A stretch of DNA of 64,000 bases from Bacilli bacterium (GCA_017519965.1 JAFWRK010000048.1:52279-116278); one strand, 5' to 3'. Positions 26,630 to 35,467 are shown, counted from the stretch's first letter. Made by a program: numbers and translations. Notes: generated by a model not told the origin, from the sequence alone.

Positions 26630-28594
26630 CTATATATCTAAGTTTTCAACATAAGTTGCATTAGTTTCAATAAATTCTCTTCTAGGTTCAACTTCTTCAC
26701 CCATTAGTTTATTAAATACTTCATCTGCAGCTTGTGCATCCTCTACTGTTATTTGTCTTAAAATTCTTTTATTTATATCCATTGTTGTTTCATTAAGTTC
26801 TTCTGCATCCATCTCTCCTAAACCTTTCATACGAGCTATATCATACTTAGTATTAGGAGATAAAGTTGCTAAATATTCATCTCTTTCTTCTTCATTTAAA
26901 ACATATTTAATAACTTTACCATGTTTAATACAGAAAAGAGGTGGTTGAGCAGCATAAACATGACCAGCTTCAACTATAGGTCTAAAGAATCTATAGAATA
27001 ATGTTAAAAGCAATACACGAATATGACTACCATCAACATCAGCATCTGTCATAATTATAATCTTATGATATCTTAACTTAGATAGATCAAATTCTTCACC
27101 AATACCAGTACCAAATGCAGTAATAATAGTTCTTATTTCTTCATTGTTTAAAGCTCTATCAAGTCTAGCTTTTTCAACATTTAATATTTTACCTCTCAAA
27201 GGAAGAATTGCTTGAGTCATAGAATTTCTACCTTTAATAGCAGAACCACCTGCAGAATCTCCCTCGACTAAGAATATTTCACATTCACTCGCATCTTTAC
27301 TTTTACAATCAGATAATTTTCCATAGAAGTTAGTAACATCTAAATCACCTTTTCTTCTTGTAAGTTCTCTAGCTCTTTTAGCAGCTACTCTTGCCCTACT
27401 TGCTGTCATAGCTTTATCAACAATAATTCTTGCTTGATCAGGATTCTCCATTAAAAATCTATCAAAAGCTTCAGAAAAGATATCATTAGCAACTCTTCTA
27501 GCTTCAGCATTACCCAATTTTGTTTTAGTTTGACCTTCAAATTGAGGATTTGGATGCTTAATTGAAATAATCATTGATAAACCTTCTTTAACGTCATCAG
27601 AAGAAAGATTATCATCTTTTTCTTTTAATATATTATTATTTCTAGCATAATTATTTAATATTCTTGTTAAAGCATTTCTTACACCATCCTCATGAGTACC
27701 ACCTTCAGGAGTAATAATGTTATTAACAAATGAATAAATACTTGAATTATAAGTTTCATTATATTGAAGAGCTACTTCCAACTCGATATCTAAAGTAGAT
27801 TCGTTATCTTTAGGACCAACTTTAACACTTTGTTGTCCTTCAACATAAATAATTGAATCGTGAATTGGGTGCTTAGTAGAATTTAACATTTGAATATATT
27901 CAATTATTCCACCTTCATAATAGAAACTATCTTTTTTATTTTCTTCTCTCTCATCATATAAAGTAATACGTAAACCTTTATTTAAAAAAGCAAGCTCTCT
28001 TAACCTAGTTTTTAATATGTCATAATCATATACTGTAGTTTCAGTAAATATTTCATCATCAGGTAAGAAATGTACTGTAGTTCCTGTTCTTTTTTCATCA
28101 CATTTATCTATTATTTTTAATTGATCTTCCGGTTTACCACCTTTACTAAATCTTTGATAGTAAACATTTCCATTTTTATAAACTCTAACTTCCAACCAAT
28201 CACTTAATGCATTTACAACAGAAGCACCAACTCCATGAAGTCCACCGGATACTTTATATCCTCCTCCACCAAATTTTCCACCTGCATGTAATACAGTATA
28301 AACAGTTTCCACAGTACTTTTACCAGTTTTAGGATGAATATCAACTGGTATTCCTCTACCATCATCTTTAACAGTTATACTATTATCTTTACCAACTATA
28401 ACCTCAATATGCTTACAATATCCTGCTAAAGCTTCATCAATTGCATTATCTACAATTTCCCAAACAAGATGATGTAAACCTCGTGATTCTGTAGAACCAA
28501 TATACATACCAGGACGTTTTCTAACTGCTTCTAACCCTTCTAAAACCTGTATCGCAGAAGCATCATATTCTTTTTCTACTATTTCTTCTTTCAT
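26630..28594 (-). CDS. gyrB: DNA gyrase subunit B
   Basis: ATPase subunit of DNA gyrase. 654 aa: GHKL fold with [15 protein letters not shown] near residue 46 and [14 protein letters not shown] near 118, transducer domain, Toprim EGDSAGGSA near 440 and [10 protein letters not shown] near 513. The C-terminal QLWETTM-like region is replaced by ELNETTMD, and the protein ends normally. It follows recF by 8 bp in a recF-gyrB-gyrA operon. Confidence 0.98.
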   Translation of the reverse strand: MKEEIVEKEYDASAIQVLEGLEAVRKRPGMYIGSTESRGLHHLVWEIVDNAIDEALAGYCKHIEVIVGKDNSITVKDDGRGIPVDIHPKTGKSTVETVYTVLHAGGKFGGGGYKVSGGLHGVGASVVNALSDWLEVRVYKNGNVYYQRFSKGGKPEDQLKIIDKCDEKRTGTTVHFLPDDEIFTETTVYDYDILKTRLRELAFLNKGLRITLYDEREENKKDSFYYEGGIIEYIQMLNSTKHPIHDSIIYVEGQQSVKVGPKDNESTLDIELEVALQYNETYNSSIYSFVNNIITPEGGTHEDGVRNALTRILNNYARNNNILKEKDDNLSSDDVKEGLSMIISIKHPNPQFEGQTKTKLGNAEARRVANDIFSEAFDRFLMENPDQARIIVDKAMTASRARVAAKRARELTRRKGDLDVTNFYGKLSDCKSKDASECEIFLVEGDSAGGSAIKGRNSMTQAILPLRGKILNVEKARLDRALNNEEIRTIITAFGTGIGEEFDLSKLRYHKIIIMTDADVDGSHIRVLLLTLFYRFFRPIVEAGHVYAAQPPLFCIKHGKVIKYVLNEEERDEYLATLSPNTKYDIARMKGLGEMDAEELNETTMDINKRILRQITVEDAQAADEVFNKLMGEEVEPRREFIETNATYVENLDI

Positions 28595-28602
28595 AAACTT
28601 CC

Positions 28603-29718
28603 CTACTTTCTAGCAATATTTGCATTTTTCACTTCATAAATGAAAGCATCTTCTATACTTTTTTTATTAATATTCTTTAAATCTGTAGTAGTAACAATAC
28701 TTTGAATATTAAATTCATTTATCAATTTTAATAATTTATTTCTTTTTTTTAAATCTAATTCACTAAAAATATCATCTAATAATAAAACAGGATAAAAATT
28801 AGTTATTTTTTTAAATATAGGTATTTCAGATAACTTTAAACACAAAATAGATAATTTTTGTTGTCCTTGAGAACCATATATTTTTAAATCATTACCCTTT
28901 AAATTAAATATAAAATCATCTCTATGAGGGCCATACAAAGTCATTCCATTTTGAAGTTCTCTATTATAGTTTTTCTTTAATTTATCAGAATACTTCTTTT
29001 TAATTTCCTCTGAACTATAATCCTTAATATCAAGATTATTTACATATTCAATTTTTAAATCATCTTCACCTGTAATAATATTAAAATAATTATTGATATT
29101 TTCATTAATAAGATCTATAAATTCTTTTCTTTTTTGATATATAATAATACTTTTTTCAATAAGTTTTTCGGTAATAACATCTAAATAACTTTTATCAGAA
29201 ATACTATTACTATAAAGAATTTTTAAATATTCATTTCTTGTTTTTAAGATTTTATTATATTCATTATATGTATTAAGGTATACTTTTGACATTTGAGAAA
29301 GCTCAATATTTAAGAGATTTCTACGTACATTGGGTGATCCTTTTACAATTTCCAAATCATCAGGAGAAAAAACAATAACATTCAAATAAGATATATAATC
29401 TGATACTCTTTTAATTTGAGTTTTATTTATATATAGTTTTTTTAAATCATTTTCAGATAAAATTACTTCTAATTTTGAAATTAATTTATCTTTTTTTACG
29501 CTACATTCTAACTTACAACTATTTTTTCCAAATGTAATTATATTTGGATTATTCACAACTCTATGTGACTTAGTTAAAGCTAAAATAACTATAGATTCTA
29601 AGATATTTGTTTTTCCCTGAGCATTATCTCCAACAAAAATATTCATTTTATCATTTAATTTAATATTAATATTGTGATAATTTCTAAAATTACTAAGATT
29701 AATTTTGGTTATCTTCAT
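28603..29718 (-). CDS. recF: DNA replication and repair protein RecF
   Basis: SMC-like ATPase that marks gap ends for RecOR and RecA. 371 aa: Walker [13 protein letters not shown] at about 30-41, LYGPHRDDF near 270, signature YGSQGQQKL near 290, Walker [12 protein letters not shown] near 325. The start ATG overlaps the stop of an 8-codon leader ORF (ATGA) and has no good Shine-Dalgarno of its own, so it probably relies on translational coupling. Confidence 0.97.
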   Translation of the reverse strand: MKITKINLSNFRNYHNINIKLNDKMNIFVGDNAQGKTNILESIVILALTKSHRVVNNPNIITFGKNSCKLECSVKKDKLISKLEVILSENDLKKLYINKTQIKRVSDYISYLNVIVFSPDDLEIVKGSPNVRRNLLNIELSQMSKVYLNTYNEYNKILKTRNEYLKILYSNSISDKSYLDVITEKLIEKSIIIYQKRKEFIDLINENINNYFNIITGEDDLKIEYVNNLDIKDYSSEEIKKKYSDKLKKNYNRELQNGMTLYGPHRDDFIFNLKGNDLKIYGSQGQQKLSILCLKLSEIPIFKKITNFYPVLLLDDIFSELDLKKRNKLLKLINEFNIQSIVTTTDLKNINKKSIEDAFIYEVKNANIARK

Positions 29719-29741
29719 TTATACCCGTTAAAAAGAAACAT
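29715..29741 (-). CDS. 8-codon leader ORF coupled to recF
   Basis: ATG at 29741 encodes MFLFNGYK and stops at TGA 29717-29715, which overlaps the recF ATG in the form ATGA. It has an AGGTGA Shine-Dalgarno at 29751-29746, the form used by many genes in this window (rnpA, mfd). The reading frame differs from that of recF. Its role in coupling or leader control is inference. Confidence 0.5.
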   Translation of the reverse strand: MFLFNGYK

Positions 29742-29787
29742 ATAATCACCTATCCCCTAAACAAGTATTCCTATACATACAAGACCT

Positions 29788-29796
29788 ATTATACCA
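29788..29796 (-). promoter_or_regulatory. Extended -10 promoter of recF-gyrB-gyrA
   Basis: TGGTATAAT on the minus strand, -10 at 29793-29788. A convincing -35 is not seen at 17 bp (GTGCTT), so it probably works as an extended -10. It lies right after the comK terminator and about 70 bp before recF. Confidence 0.65.
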
Positions 29797-29817
29797 TAAA
29801 TGGCCTTTAAAAGCACT

Positions 29818-29844
29818 AAAAAATAGCTTTTTAAGCTATTTTTT
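29818..29844 (-). terminator. Terminator of comK
   Basis: AAAATAGCTT / AAGCTATTTT stem with a T-rich tail on both strands, overlapping the 3' end of comK. Confidence 0.8.
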
Positions 29845-30288
29845 GTTACTTTTTCTATTACGCATGACATAATCAAGTCTAGAAGCTCTTGAAATTTGAT
29901 TTTCAATACTTCTATAACTATTAGGAACTAATATTTCTTTACCATTATCAAAGCAAACTTTAGTTGTATAAGCATCTACTTTTTCATACTTTTTAACATG
30001 TTTTAATGAAATCCAAATACAATCTTGTGATAATGGGGAAGTTGTTGGGAATACTATTATATTATCAGAATCATCTACAATAATAGGAACTTTATATTCA
30101 GCTCCTAAAATATCTTTTGCTCCCTCTTTTCTTCCATTATAACTACTACCAAAATATAAACAACTAGATTCCATTATTTCATAAGGACTTTGATTTACAA
30201 TATAACGATCATTATCCTCATATACTAAACTATCTCCTTCATTATTAGGCAAAACTGCTAAAGTTCCATTACTTATCTCATATTTCAT
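29836..30288 (-). CDS. comK: ComK-family transcription regulator
   Basis: 150 aa with clear ComK blocks: YEISNGTLAVLP at the N-terminus, YIVNQSPYEIMESSCLYFGS near 28-47, NGRKEG, KVPIIVDDSDNIIVFPTTSP near 68-87, CIWISLKHV and FDNGKEILVPNSYRSIENQ near 113-131. In Bacillus, ComK is the master activator of competence, binding paired AT-boxes. This one ends soon after the R-rich region and lacks the long C-terminal tail. It sits between dnaN and recF, where Bacillus has yaaA, and has its own terminator. Confidence 0.88.
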   Translation of the reverse strand: MKYEISNGTLAVLPNNEGDSLVYEDNDRYIVNQSPYEIMESSCLYFGSSYNGRKEGAKDILGAEYKVPIIVDDSDNIIVFPTTSPLSQDCIWISLKHVKKYEKVDAYTTKVCFDNGKEILVPNSYRSIENQISRASRLDYVMRNRKSNKK

Positions 30289-30304
30289 AAAATCCCCCTA
30301 ACTA

Positions 30305-30321
30305 AGAACTTTTAAAGTTCT
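30305..30321. repeat. 17-bp inverted repeat upstream of comK
   Basis: AGAACTTT-T-AAAGTTCT, perfect arms with one central base, located 17 bp upstream of the comK start. It may be an operator or a 5'-UTR hairpin covering the approach to the Shine-Dalgarno. Confidence 0.45.
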
Positions 30322-30345
30322 CGAAAAAAGGATAACAAGAATAAT

Positions 30346-30372
30346 TGTCGAATTATGTTGAAATTTGTCGAA
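30346..30372. promoter_or_regulatory. Tandem array of three Spo0A-box-like motifs
   Basis: TGTCGAA at 30346, TGTTGAA at 30356 and TGTCGAA at 30366 stand exactly 10 bp apart in one orientation. The Spo0A (0A) box consensus is TGTCGAA, and tandem boxes about one helical turn apart are typical of Spo0A-controlled promoters. The array is between the dnaN terminator and comK, 58-84 bp upstream of the comK start. Confidence 0.65.
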
Positions 30373-30379
30373 AAAAAAT

Positions 30380-30410
30380 AAAAAATAAAAAATCCCCAAA
30401 AATTGGGGAT
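30380..30410 (-). terminator. Terminator of dnaN
   Basis: ATCCCCAA / TTGGGGAT stem followed by TTTTTTATTTTT on the minus strand, just after the dnaN stop. It separates dnaN from comK transcription. Confidence 0.85.
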
Positions 30411-30414
30411 AATT

Positions 30415-31542
30415 TTAATAAGTTCTAATAGGTAAAACTAATTGAGTTAAAGTTTCATCCTCTGTAGATTTTATTAATATAGGTTTAACTTCTCCTACAA
30501 AATGAATATCCACAGTTTCTGTTGAAAAACTTTTTAAAGCTTCCATCATATACTTTGCACTGAATGATATCTTTATATCTTCATTATTATTCTTTGTAAT
30601 TGGCATCTTTTCTTCTACTCTACCAATTTCTGCTGAACTACTTCTAAGTATTAATGTATCACCAGATGTTTCTAAAGTTACTATATTCTTTTCTTTATCA
30701 CTAGTTAAGATACTTACTCTATCTATAACATCATAGAAAGCATTTAATGACGTAGTAATAACTAGATAAGAATCTTCAGGTAACAAATTAGAAGTATTAG
30801 GATAAGTTCCATTTATTAATCTTGACTCAAATTTTAAATTACCTGTTTTAAATAAGATTTTATTACTAAATATGTGTAATTCTATATCTTCTTCATCATC
30901 AGTTAAAATTCTAGAAAACTCAATAATATTATGACTAGGTATTACAATGTTGTAATTTTCTTCACTAGGTTTATCTAATTTAACAATCTTTCTAGCCAAT
31001 CTATAAGAATCTGTTGAATTACATTCTAGTACATCACCAACAATATTAAAGTTTATACCAGTTAAAACAGGTTTACTTTCTTCGTTAGATGTAGCAAAAG
31101 CAGTTTGATTAACAATATTTTTAAAAGCTCCTGCCTTTATAATAACTTTCTTTTTACTTTCTTCTAAACCTATATTAGGATATTCACTTTCACTAATACC
31201 ATTTAAATTAAATTCACTATTATCTGTGTAAATAAGAATTTTTAATTCATCTATAACTTCTATATTAATATAGTTATCAGGTAGTTTTCTAACAATGTCT
31301 AATATATATTTACCTTGAATAATAATACTTCCTTCGTTTTCTACATTAAAATCCTCTTCTTTATCTGATTCTATAGTAGTTTGAATAGTAATATCATTAT
31401 CACTAGCTGTTAAAGTTAATTTTTTCTTTTTTAAATCAAATTTAATTCCAGATAAAACTGGTATTAAGTTTTTAGTAGATATAGCTTTAGAAACTTTATT
31501 TAAAGCATCAAGTAATAGTTCTTTTTTAATTGTTAATTTCAT
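30415..31542 (-). CDS. dnaN: DNA polymerase III beta subunit (sliding clamp)
   Basis: 375 aa, three repeats of the clamp fold. It opens MKLTIKKELLLDALNKVSKA, and the C-terminus LPIRTY matches the conserved clamp end (LPxR). GIKFDL and LEVIPSH-like segments (NIVIPSHNIIEF near 195) are present. It lies downstream of dnaA, across a 130-bp DnaA-box region. Confidence 0.98.
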   Translation of the reverse strand: MKLTIKKELLLDALNKVSKAISTKNLIPVLSGIKFDLKKKKLTLTASDNDITIQTTIESDKEEDFNVENEGSIIIQGKYILDIVRKLPDNYINIEVIDELKILIYTDNSEFNLNGISESEYPNIGLEESKKKVIIKAGAFKNIVNQTAFATSNEESKPVLTGINFNIVGDVLECNSTDSYRLARKIVKLDKPSEENYNIVIPSHNIIEFSRILTDDEEDIELHIFSNKILFKTGNLKFESRLINGTYPNTSNLLPEDSYLVITTSLNAFYDVIDRVSILTSDKEKNIVTLETSGDTLILRSSSAEIGRVEEKMPITKNNNEDIKISFSAKYMMEALKSFSTETVDIHFVGEVKPILIKSTEDETLTQLVLPIRTY

Positions 31543-31558
31543 TTATTATTCCTTCTTT

Positions 31559-31651
31559 CTTAAATATTATTATTATTACTGTGGAAAATGTGGAAAACTT
31601 GTTAATATCATTATATATCAATAAAAAATTATACACAACTCTTGTGGAAAA
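31559..31651. promoter_or_regulatory. oriC, dnaA-dnaN side: DnaA boxes and possible unwinding element
   Basis: TGTGGAAAA occurs at 31580-31588, 31589-31597 and 31643-31651, and TTATACACA at 31629-31637. Read on the minus strand, two abutting TTTTCCACA boxes are followed by G and then TAA TAA TAA TAA TAT. That layout, boxes and then a TAR-triplet run, is what is described for the DnaA-trio basal unwinding system of Firmicutes. DnaA-box identity is well supported; the trio call is inference. Confidence 0.75.
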
Positions 31652-31672
31652 CTTGTTAATAAGTCTTCATTT

Positions 31673-33043
31673 TTACACAAGTCCTATATCTTTTTTTAAT
31701 TTTTCAATGATATTTGCTAAATCTTTATTAACTCGTATTTCTTTTTCTATCTTTTCAACAGAATGCATAACAGTGGTATGATCTTTTCCACCAAATTCTA
31801 ATCCTATCTTAGGAAAAGATTCATTTGTCATTACTCTACACAGATACATAGCAATCTGTCTAGGAAAAGAAATATTTGAGCTTCTTTTCTTACTTCTTAT
31901 ATCCTCAACAGATATTGAAAAGTATTCGGAAACAATTTTTTGAATTCGATGAACATCATTTTTTTCTCCAATACCTTTACTTACTGTATCCTTAAGTGCA
32001 TCCACTGCTAAATCTAAAGTAATATCGGCACTACCCATCATAGATGAATATGCGATTAATCTTGTAATAGCCCCTTCTAATTCTCTTACGTTAGTTCCAG
32101 TATTAGCTGCAATATATTCAATAACATCATCAGGTATATCTTTTTCTAATTTCTCAGCTATTATTTTTTTTCTTACTATCTGAGATCTTAATTCAAAATC
32201 TGGAGGAAATATATTAACTTCTAACCCCCATGTAAATCTAGTTCTTAATCTATCCTCTAATACCTTTAGATCTTTTGGAGACCTATCTGACGATATTATT
32301 ATTTGTTTACTATCATTATATAGATTATTAAAAGTATGGAAAAACTCTTGTTGAGTCTTTGTAGCACCACCTAAGTATTGAATATCATCTATTATTAAAA
32401 CATCAATATTACGATATTTGTTTTTAAAAAAATCTACATAATTAAAATTACTATCATCTTCATCTTTTCTATTAGTTTTGATGAAATCTTGAATAAACTG
32501 CTCACTTGTAACATACAATACTTTTTTATTTGAATTTTTAACAATATAATTACCAATTGCGTGCATTAAATGGGTTTTACCTAATCCACTATCACCATAA
32601 AGGAACAAAGGATTATACATTTTACCAGGATTTTCAGCAACAGAAAGTGCACCAGCATGGGCAAATTTATTACTATTTCCAACAACAAAATTATCAAAAG
32701 TATATTTAGAGATTAAATTTGAATTAACCTCCTCTACCTCAGTTTCTAAATTATTATTAGGTTTAACTTCCGTTACTGTTATCTCATCTTCTATTTCTTC
32801 ACTTAATAAGAATATCAGTTCACAATTAGCACCCACTAATGAATTTAATGTTTCGATTATCAAATTATTATAATTATCCACTAGATGCTTTTTGTGAATC
32901 GGCATAGGAACAATAATATATGCCTTAGAGTTTTCAATTTTTAAAAGTTTAGTGTCAGCAAACCAGGTTTTATATGGTAAAGATGTTAATTTAGTTTGAA
33001 TAATTGATAAAAAATTATTCCAAATTGAATCATAATTCATCAT
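31673..33043 (-). CDS. dnaA: Chromosomal replication initiator DnaA
   Basis: 456 aa. Domain I has IWNNFLSIIQTKL near residue 7. The short domain II linker is followed by the AAA+ core with GDSGLGKTHLMHAIGNY at about 150 and Walker B LIIDDIQYL near 217. Domain IV ends with the DnaA-box reader motif GGKDHTTVMHSVEKI near 430. The start is ATG 33043, 8 bp after AGGGGAG. The gene is flanked on both sides by DnaA boxes. Confidence 0.98.
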   Translation of the reverse strand: MMNYDSIWNNFLSIIQTKLTSLPYKTWFADTKLLKIENSKAYIIVPMPIHKKHLVDNYNNLIIETLNSLVGANCELIFLLSEEIEDEITVTEVKPNNNLETEVEEVNSNLISKYTFDNFVVGNSNKFAHAGALSVAENPGKMYNPLFLYGDSGLGKTHLMHAIGNYIVKNSNKKVLYVTSEQFIQDFIKTNRKDEDDSNFNYVDFFKNKYRNIDVLIIDDIQYLGGATKTQQEFFHTFNNLYNDSKQIIISSDRSPKDLKVLEDRLRTRFTWGLEVNIFPPDFELRSQIVRKKIIAEKLEKDIPDDVIEYIAANTGTNVRELEGAITRLIAYSSMMGSADITLDLAVDALKDTVSKGIGEKNDVHRIQKIVSEYFSISVEDIRSKKRSSNISFPRQIAMYLCRVMTNESFPKIGLEFGGKDHTTVMHSVEKIEKEIRVNKDLANIIEKLKKDIGLV

Positions 33044-33332
33044 TCCATCATCTCCCCTGATTTAGAAATTTCGATTACTAGTGTACATCAAATAAAATAA
33101 AAAAGAAACCTATTTTTTTAAAAAATATTAATCTGTGCAAAACCCTGTGAATAAATAAAAATTTAAATTAGATTATAAAGTTTTCAACAAGAAATCCACA
33201 GAGTTTTCCACAAATAAAAGTATTGATATATATAATTATAATATACTTTTCCACATTTTCCACAATTAATAAGTCACAATGTTATTAAAAGTTATCAACA
33301 GTATTGTGGAAAAACAAAATAATTAAATTTAA
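33044..33332. other. oriC: Origin of replication, dnaA-rpmH side
   Basis: This 349-bp gene-free interval between divergent dnaA and rpmH holds a cluster of DnaA-box-like 9-mers: TGTGAATAA 33146, TTTTCAACA 33181, AAATCCACA 33192, TTTTCCACA 33204, TTTTCCACA 33247, TTTTCCACA 33256, TTATCAACA 33292 and TGTGGAAAA 33305. The dominant form TTTTCCACA differs from TTATCCACA at one base. Gene orientation flips here. With the 31.56-31.65 kb cluster it makes a bipartite origin like that of Bacillus. Confidence 0.9.
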
Positions 33333-33362
33333 TTGACAAAATATATAAAAAATTATTATAAT
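33333..33362 (+). promoter_or_regulatory. Promoter of rpmH
   Basis: TTGACA at 33333-33338 and TATAAT at 33357-33362, both perfect, 18-bp spacing. It lies next to the last DnaA box, so DnaA bound at the origin could affect it. Confidence 0.8.
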
Positions 33363-33392
33363 AAGGTGGATTTATGTCTGGAGGTGGAATAG

Positions 33393-33515
33393 ATGAAAAG
33401 AACATATCAACCAAACAATCGTAAAAAAGCTAAAAAGTTAGGATTTTTTGCACGTAAAAAAACAAATATTTTAAATCGTCGTCGTCGTAAAGGACGTAAA
33501 AGTCTAAGTAAATAG
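33393..33515 (+). CDS. rpmH: Ribosomal protein L34
   Basis: 40-aa basic protein starting MKRTYQPNNRKKAKKLGFFA and ending RRRRKGRKSLSK, the L34 pattern. It is slightly shorter than the usual 44 aa. GGAGGTGG lies 6 bp before the ATG. It heads the right-arm cluster rpmH-rnpA-yidC-jag. Confidence 0.97.
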   Translation: MKRTYQPNNRKKAKKLGFFARKKTNILNRRRRKGRKSLSK

Positions 33516-33518
33516 AAT

Positions 33519-33542
33519 ACCGCTGTAAAACAGTGGTTTTTT
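33519..33542 (+). terminator. Hairpin between rpmH and rnpA
   Basis: ACCGCTG / CAGTGGT stem (one G-U pair), loop TAAAA, then six T. It probably acts as an attenuating terminator that lowers rnpA expression relative to rpmH. Confidence 0.7.
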
Positions 33543-33578
33543 ACTCTTATATAATAATGATAAAAATAGGTGAATAAT

Positions 33579-33929
33579 ATGAGAAAATTATATATAGTAA
33601 AAAGAAAAGAAGAATTTGATAATATCATAAATAAATGCCCATATAAAAAAACAAATAGTTTTGTTATATACTATAAGGATAATGAGTACAAATATGATAG
33701 ATTTGGAATATCTGTTGGAAAAAAAATAGGGAATGCAGTTGTTAGAAACAGTTATAAAAGAAAAATAAGATCAATAATAGATAATTACAAAAAAAGCTAT
33801 AATAATCAAGAAGATTATATTATAATATTAAGAAGAAGTGCATTAGATAAGAGTTATAATGAACTTGAAATAGATTTTAACAACATAATGCAAAACATAA
33901 GAAAGGATATTTGTAATGAAAAAAAATAA
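33579..33929 (+). CDS. rnpA: Ribonuclease P protein component
   Basis: 116 aa from ATG 33579, which is 5 bp after AGGTGA; a GTG at 33570 inside that Shine-Dalgarno is less likely. The RNR-like motif is NAVVRNSYKRKIR near residue 51, preceded by RFGISVGKKIG. It binds the RNase P RNA and aids pre-tRNA 5' processing. The 3' end overlaps yidC by 14 bp. Confidence 0.95.
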   Translation: MRKLYIVKRKEEFDNIINKCPYKKTNSFVIYYKDNEYKYDRFGISVGKKIGNAVVRNSYKRKIRSIIDNYKKSYNNQEDYIIILRRSALDKSYNELEIDFNNIMQNIRKDICNEKK

Positions 33930-34851
33930 AAAGATATTTAAGGTATTGATCATTGTTTTAATGCTAATGCTAACAACAGGTTGTACTAAAACATTGACTG
34001 ATTCTAATAAAAAACCTGTTAAAAATGAAGTAACAGGTCAAAATTTAACAGAGAATATACTTTGCCAACCAAAGAACAAAGATACTATTAAAGCTTATGA
34101 AGATAATGGAGTAAATATAAGTAAACTTCCAAAGTGTGAAAACTTTAAAATCACATCGGGTAAATACGAAGGATTATGGAATAGTTTTTTTGTTAAACCA
34201 TTGGCTTTCCTTCTAATATTATTAGGAAAGAGTATAGGTAATTATGCAATTTCTTTGATAATAGTTAGTTTAGCAATAAGATTGATAGCATTTCCTGTAA
34301 CTAGAAAAACAGCTTTACAATCAGAATTAATAAAAAAGGCACAACCTGAATTAAATAGAATTCAAAAGAAATATGAGGGAAAACAAGATCAAGAGTCAAT
34401 GATTAAACAAAATCAAGAAATGATGATGGTATATAAAAAATACAATATCAGTCCTATGTCAGGATGCTTATTCTCAATGTTACAATTACCATTATTTATA
34501 GCATTTTTTGAAGCAGTGCAAAGAACACCTGCTATATTTGAAGGTAAATTTTTAGGATTACAATTAGGAACAACTCCTAGTGTAGGAATTAGTACATCTA
34601 CATTTTTTGTATATATATTATTAGTCATATTAATAGGTGCAACTACATATTATTCATTCAAAATGAATTCAACAGGTAATATGCAAGACCCTACAATGAA
34701 AATGATGCCTATTTATATGACAGCAACCATAGTTGTAATGGCAGTATTTATGCCTTCAGCACTAGGAATATATTGGGTAACATCTAATGCATTTACAATA
34801 GTTCAAAATATATTAGTTAAAAGGAGTAAGGAAGCAAATGGAAAAGCATAA
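33916..34851 (+). CDS. yidC: Membrane protein insertase YidC/Oxa1 (SpoIIIJ-like lipoprotein)
   Basis: 311 aa. The signal peptide ends in the lipobox LTTGC near residues 19-23, so the mature protein is probably an N-acylated lipoprotein as in other Gram-positives. Five TM segments follow; the YidC core has the conserved Arg in SLAIRLIAFPVTRK near 119. The coiled charged loop with ELNRIQKKYEG is also typical. In Bacillus, SpoIIIJ is needed for forespore development. It overlaps rnpA and jag. Confidence 0.96.
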   Translation: MKKNKKIFKVLIIVLMLMLTTGCTKTLTDSNKKPVKNEVTGQNLTENILCQPKNKDTIKAYEDNGVNISKLPKCENFKITSGKYEGLWNSFFVKPLAFLLILLGKSIGNYAISLIIVSLAIRLIAFPVTRKTALQSELIKKAQPELNRIQKKYEGKQDQESMIKQNQEMMMVYKKYNISPMSGCLFSMLQLPLFIAFFEAVQRTPAIFEGKFLGLQLGTTPSVGISTSTFFVYILLVILIGATTYYSFKMNSTGNMQDPTMKMMPIYMTATIVVMAVFMPSALGIYWVTSNAFTIVQNILVKRSKEANGKA

Positions 34852-35452
34852 TTATACAGGAAAAACTAAAGAAGAAGCAATTATAAATGCAAAAGAGGAT
34901 TTACAAGAGGTTGAAGAAAATTTAATAATAAAAGAAATTAGTTCTCAAAAAGGTGGATTATTTAAATCATCAAAAGTAGAAATAGAAGTAATCGAAAAAA
35001 GAGAAGTAGTAAAATACATTAAAGAATATTTAATAAAATTATTAAAAGATTTAGGTTTTAATGCACAAGTTGAGCTAAAGAATAAAGAAGAAGTACCTAA
35101 CTATATGATATATTCAGATAATGATGCATTATTAATAGGTAAAAATGGTAAAAACTTAAAAGCTTTATCATTTTATGTAGGACTACATATTAATAAGATG
35201 ATAGGTAAAAATTATAAATATGTAATAGATGTAAATGAGTATAACAAAAAACATGAAAAAAGAATTGAAGGATTAGCAAAAAAAGTAGCAAAAGAAGTTG
35301 CTAATAGCAAAATAGAAGCAAAACTAGATTATATGAATTCTTATGAAAGAAGAATTGTACATAATGCTTTAACTAATAATAAAAAGGTATATACAGAGAG
35401 TGAAGGGGAAGAACCACACCGTTATGTAGTAATTAAACCAAAAGAAGATTAA
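34838..35452 (+). CDS. jag: RNA-binding protein Jag/KhpB (SpoIIIJ-associated)
   Basis: 204 aa with three parts: Jag-N (residues 1-50, with KGGLFKSSKVEIEV), a KH domain carrying IGKNGKNLKAL near 110 and a C-terminal R3H domain (NSYERRIVHNAL near 167, with EGEEPHRYVVIKP at the end). It binds RNA with KhpA in other Firmicutes and influences cell elongation. It overlaps yidC by 14 bp. Confidence 0.96.
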   Translation: MEKHNYTGKTKEEAIINAKEDLQEVEENLIIKEISSQKGGLFKSSKVEIEVIEKREVVKYIKEYLIKLLKDLGFNAQVELKNKEEVPNYMIYSDNDALLIGKNGKNLKALSFYVGLHINKMIGKNYKYVIDVNEYNKKHEKRIEGLAKKVAKEVANSKIEAKLDYMNSYERRIVHNALTNNKKVYTESEGEEPHRYVVIKPKED

Positions 35453-35467
35453 ATCTTCTTTTTTTTA
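35442..35467 (+). terminator. Terminator of the rpmH-jag cluster
   Basis: AAGAAGATT-A-AATCTTCTT stem, then eight T. It overlaps the jag stop. Confidence 0.8.

Noticed and set aside
30305..30321. GAAC...GTTC as a LexA (SOS) operator before comK
   Set aside because: The Gram-positive LexA box has a 4-bp centre between GAAC and GTTC; here the gap is 7 bp.
33374..33424. 16-codon ORF (MSGGGIDEKN...) overlapping the rpmH start with an AAGGTGG ahead of it
   Set aside because: The predicted rpmH transcript begins near 33369, so the Shine-Dalgarno would lie at or before the transcription start; the GGAGGTGG it spans is the rpmH ribosome-binding site.
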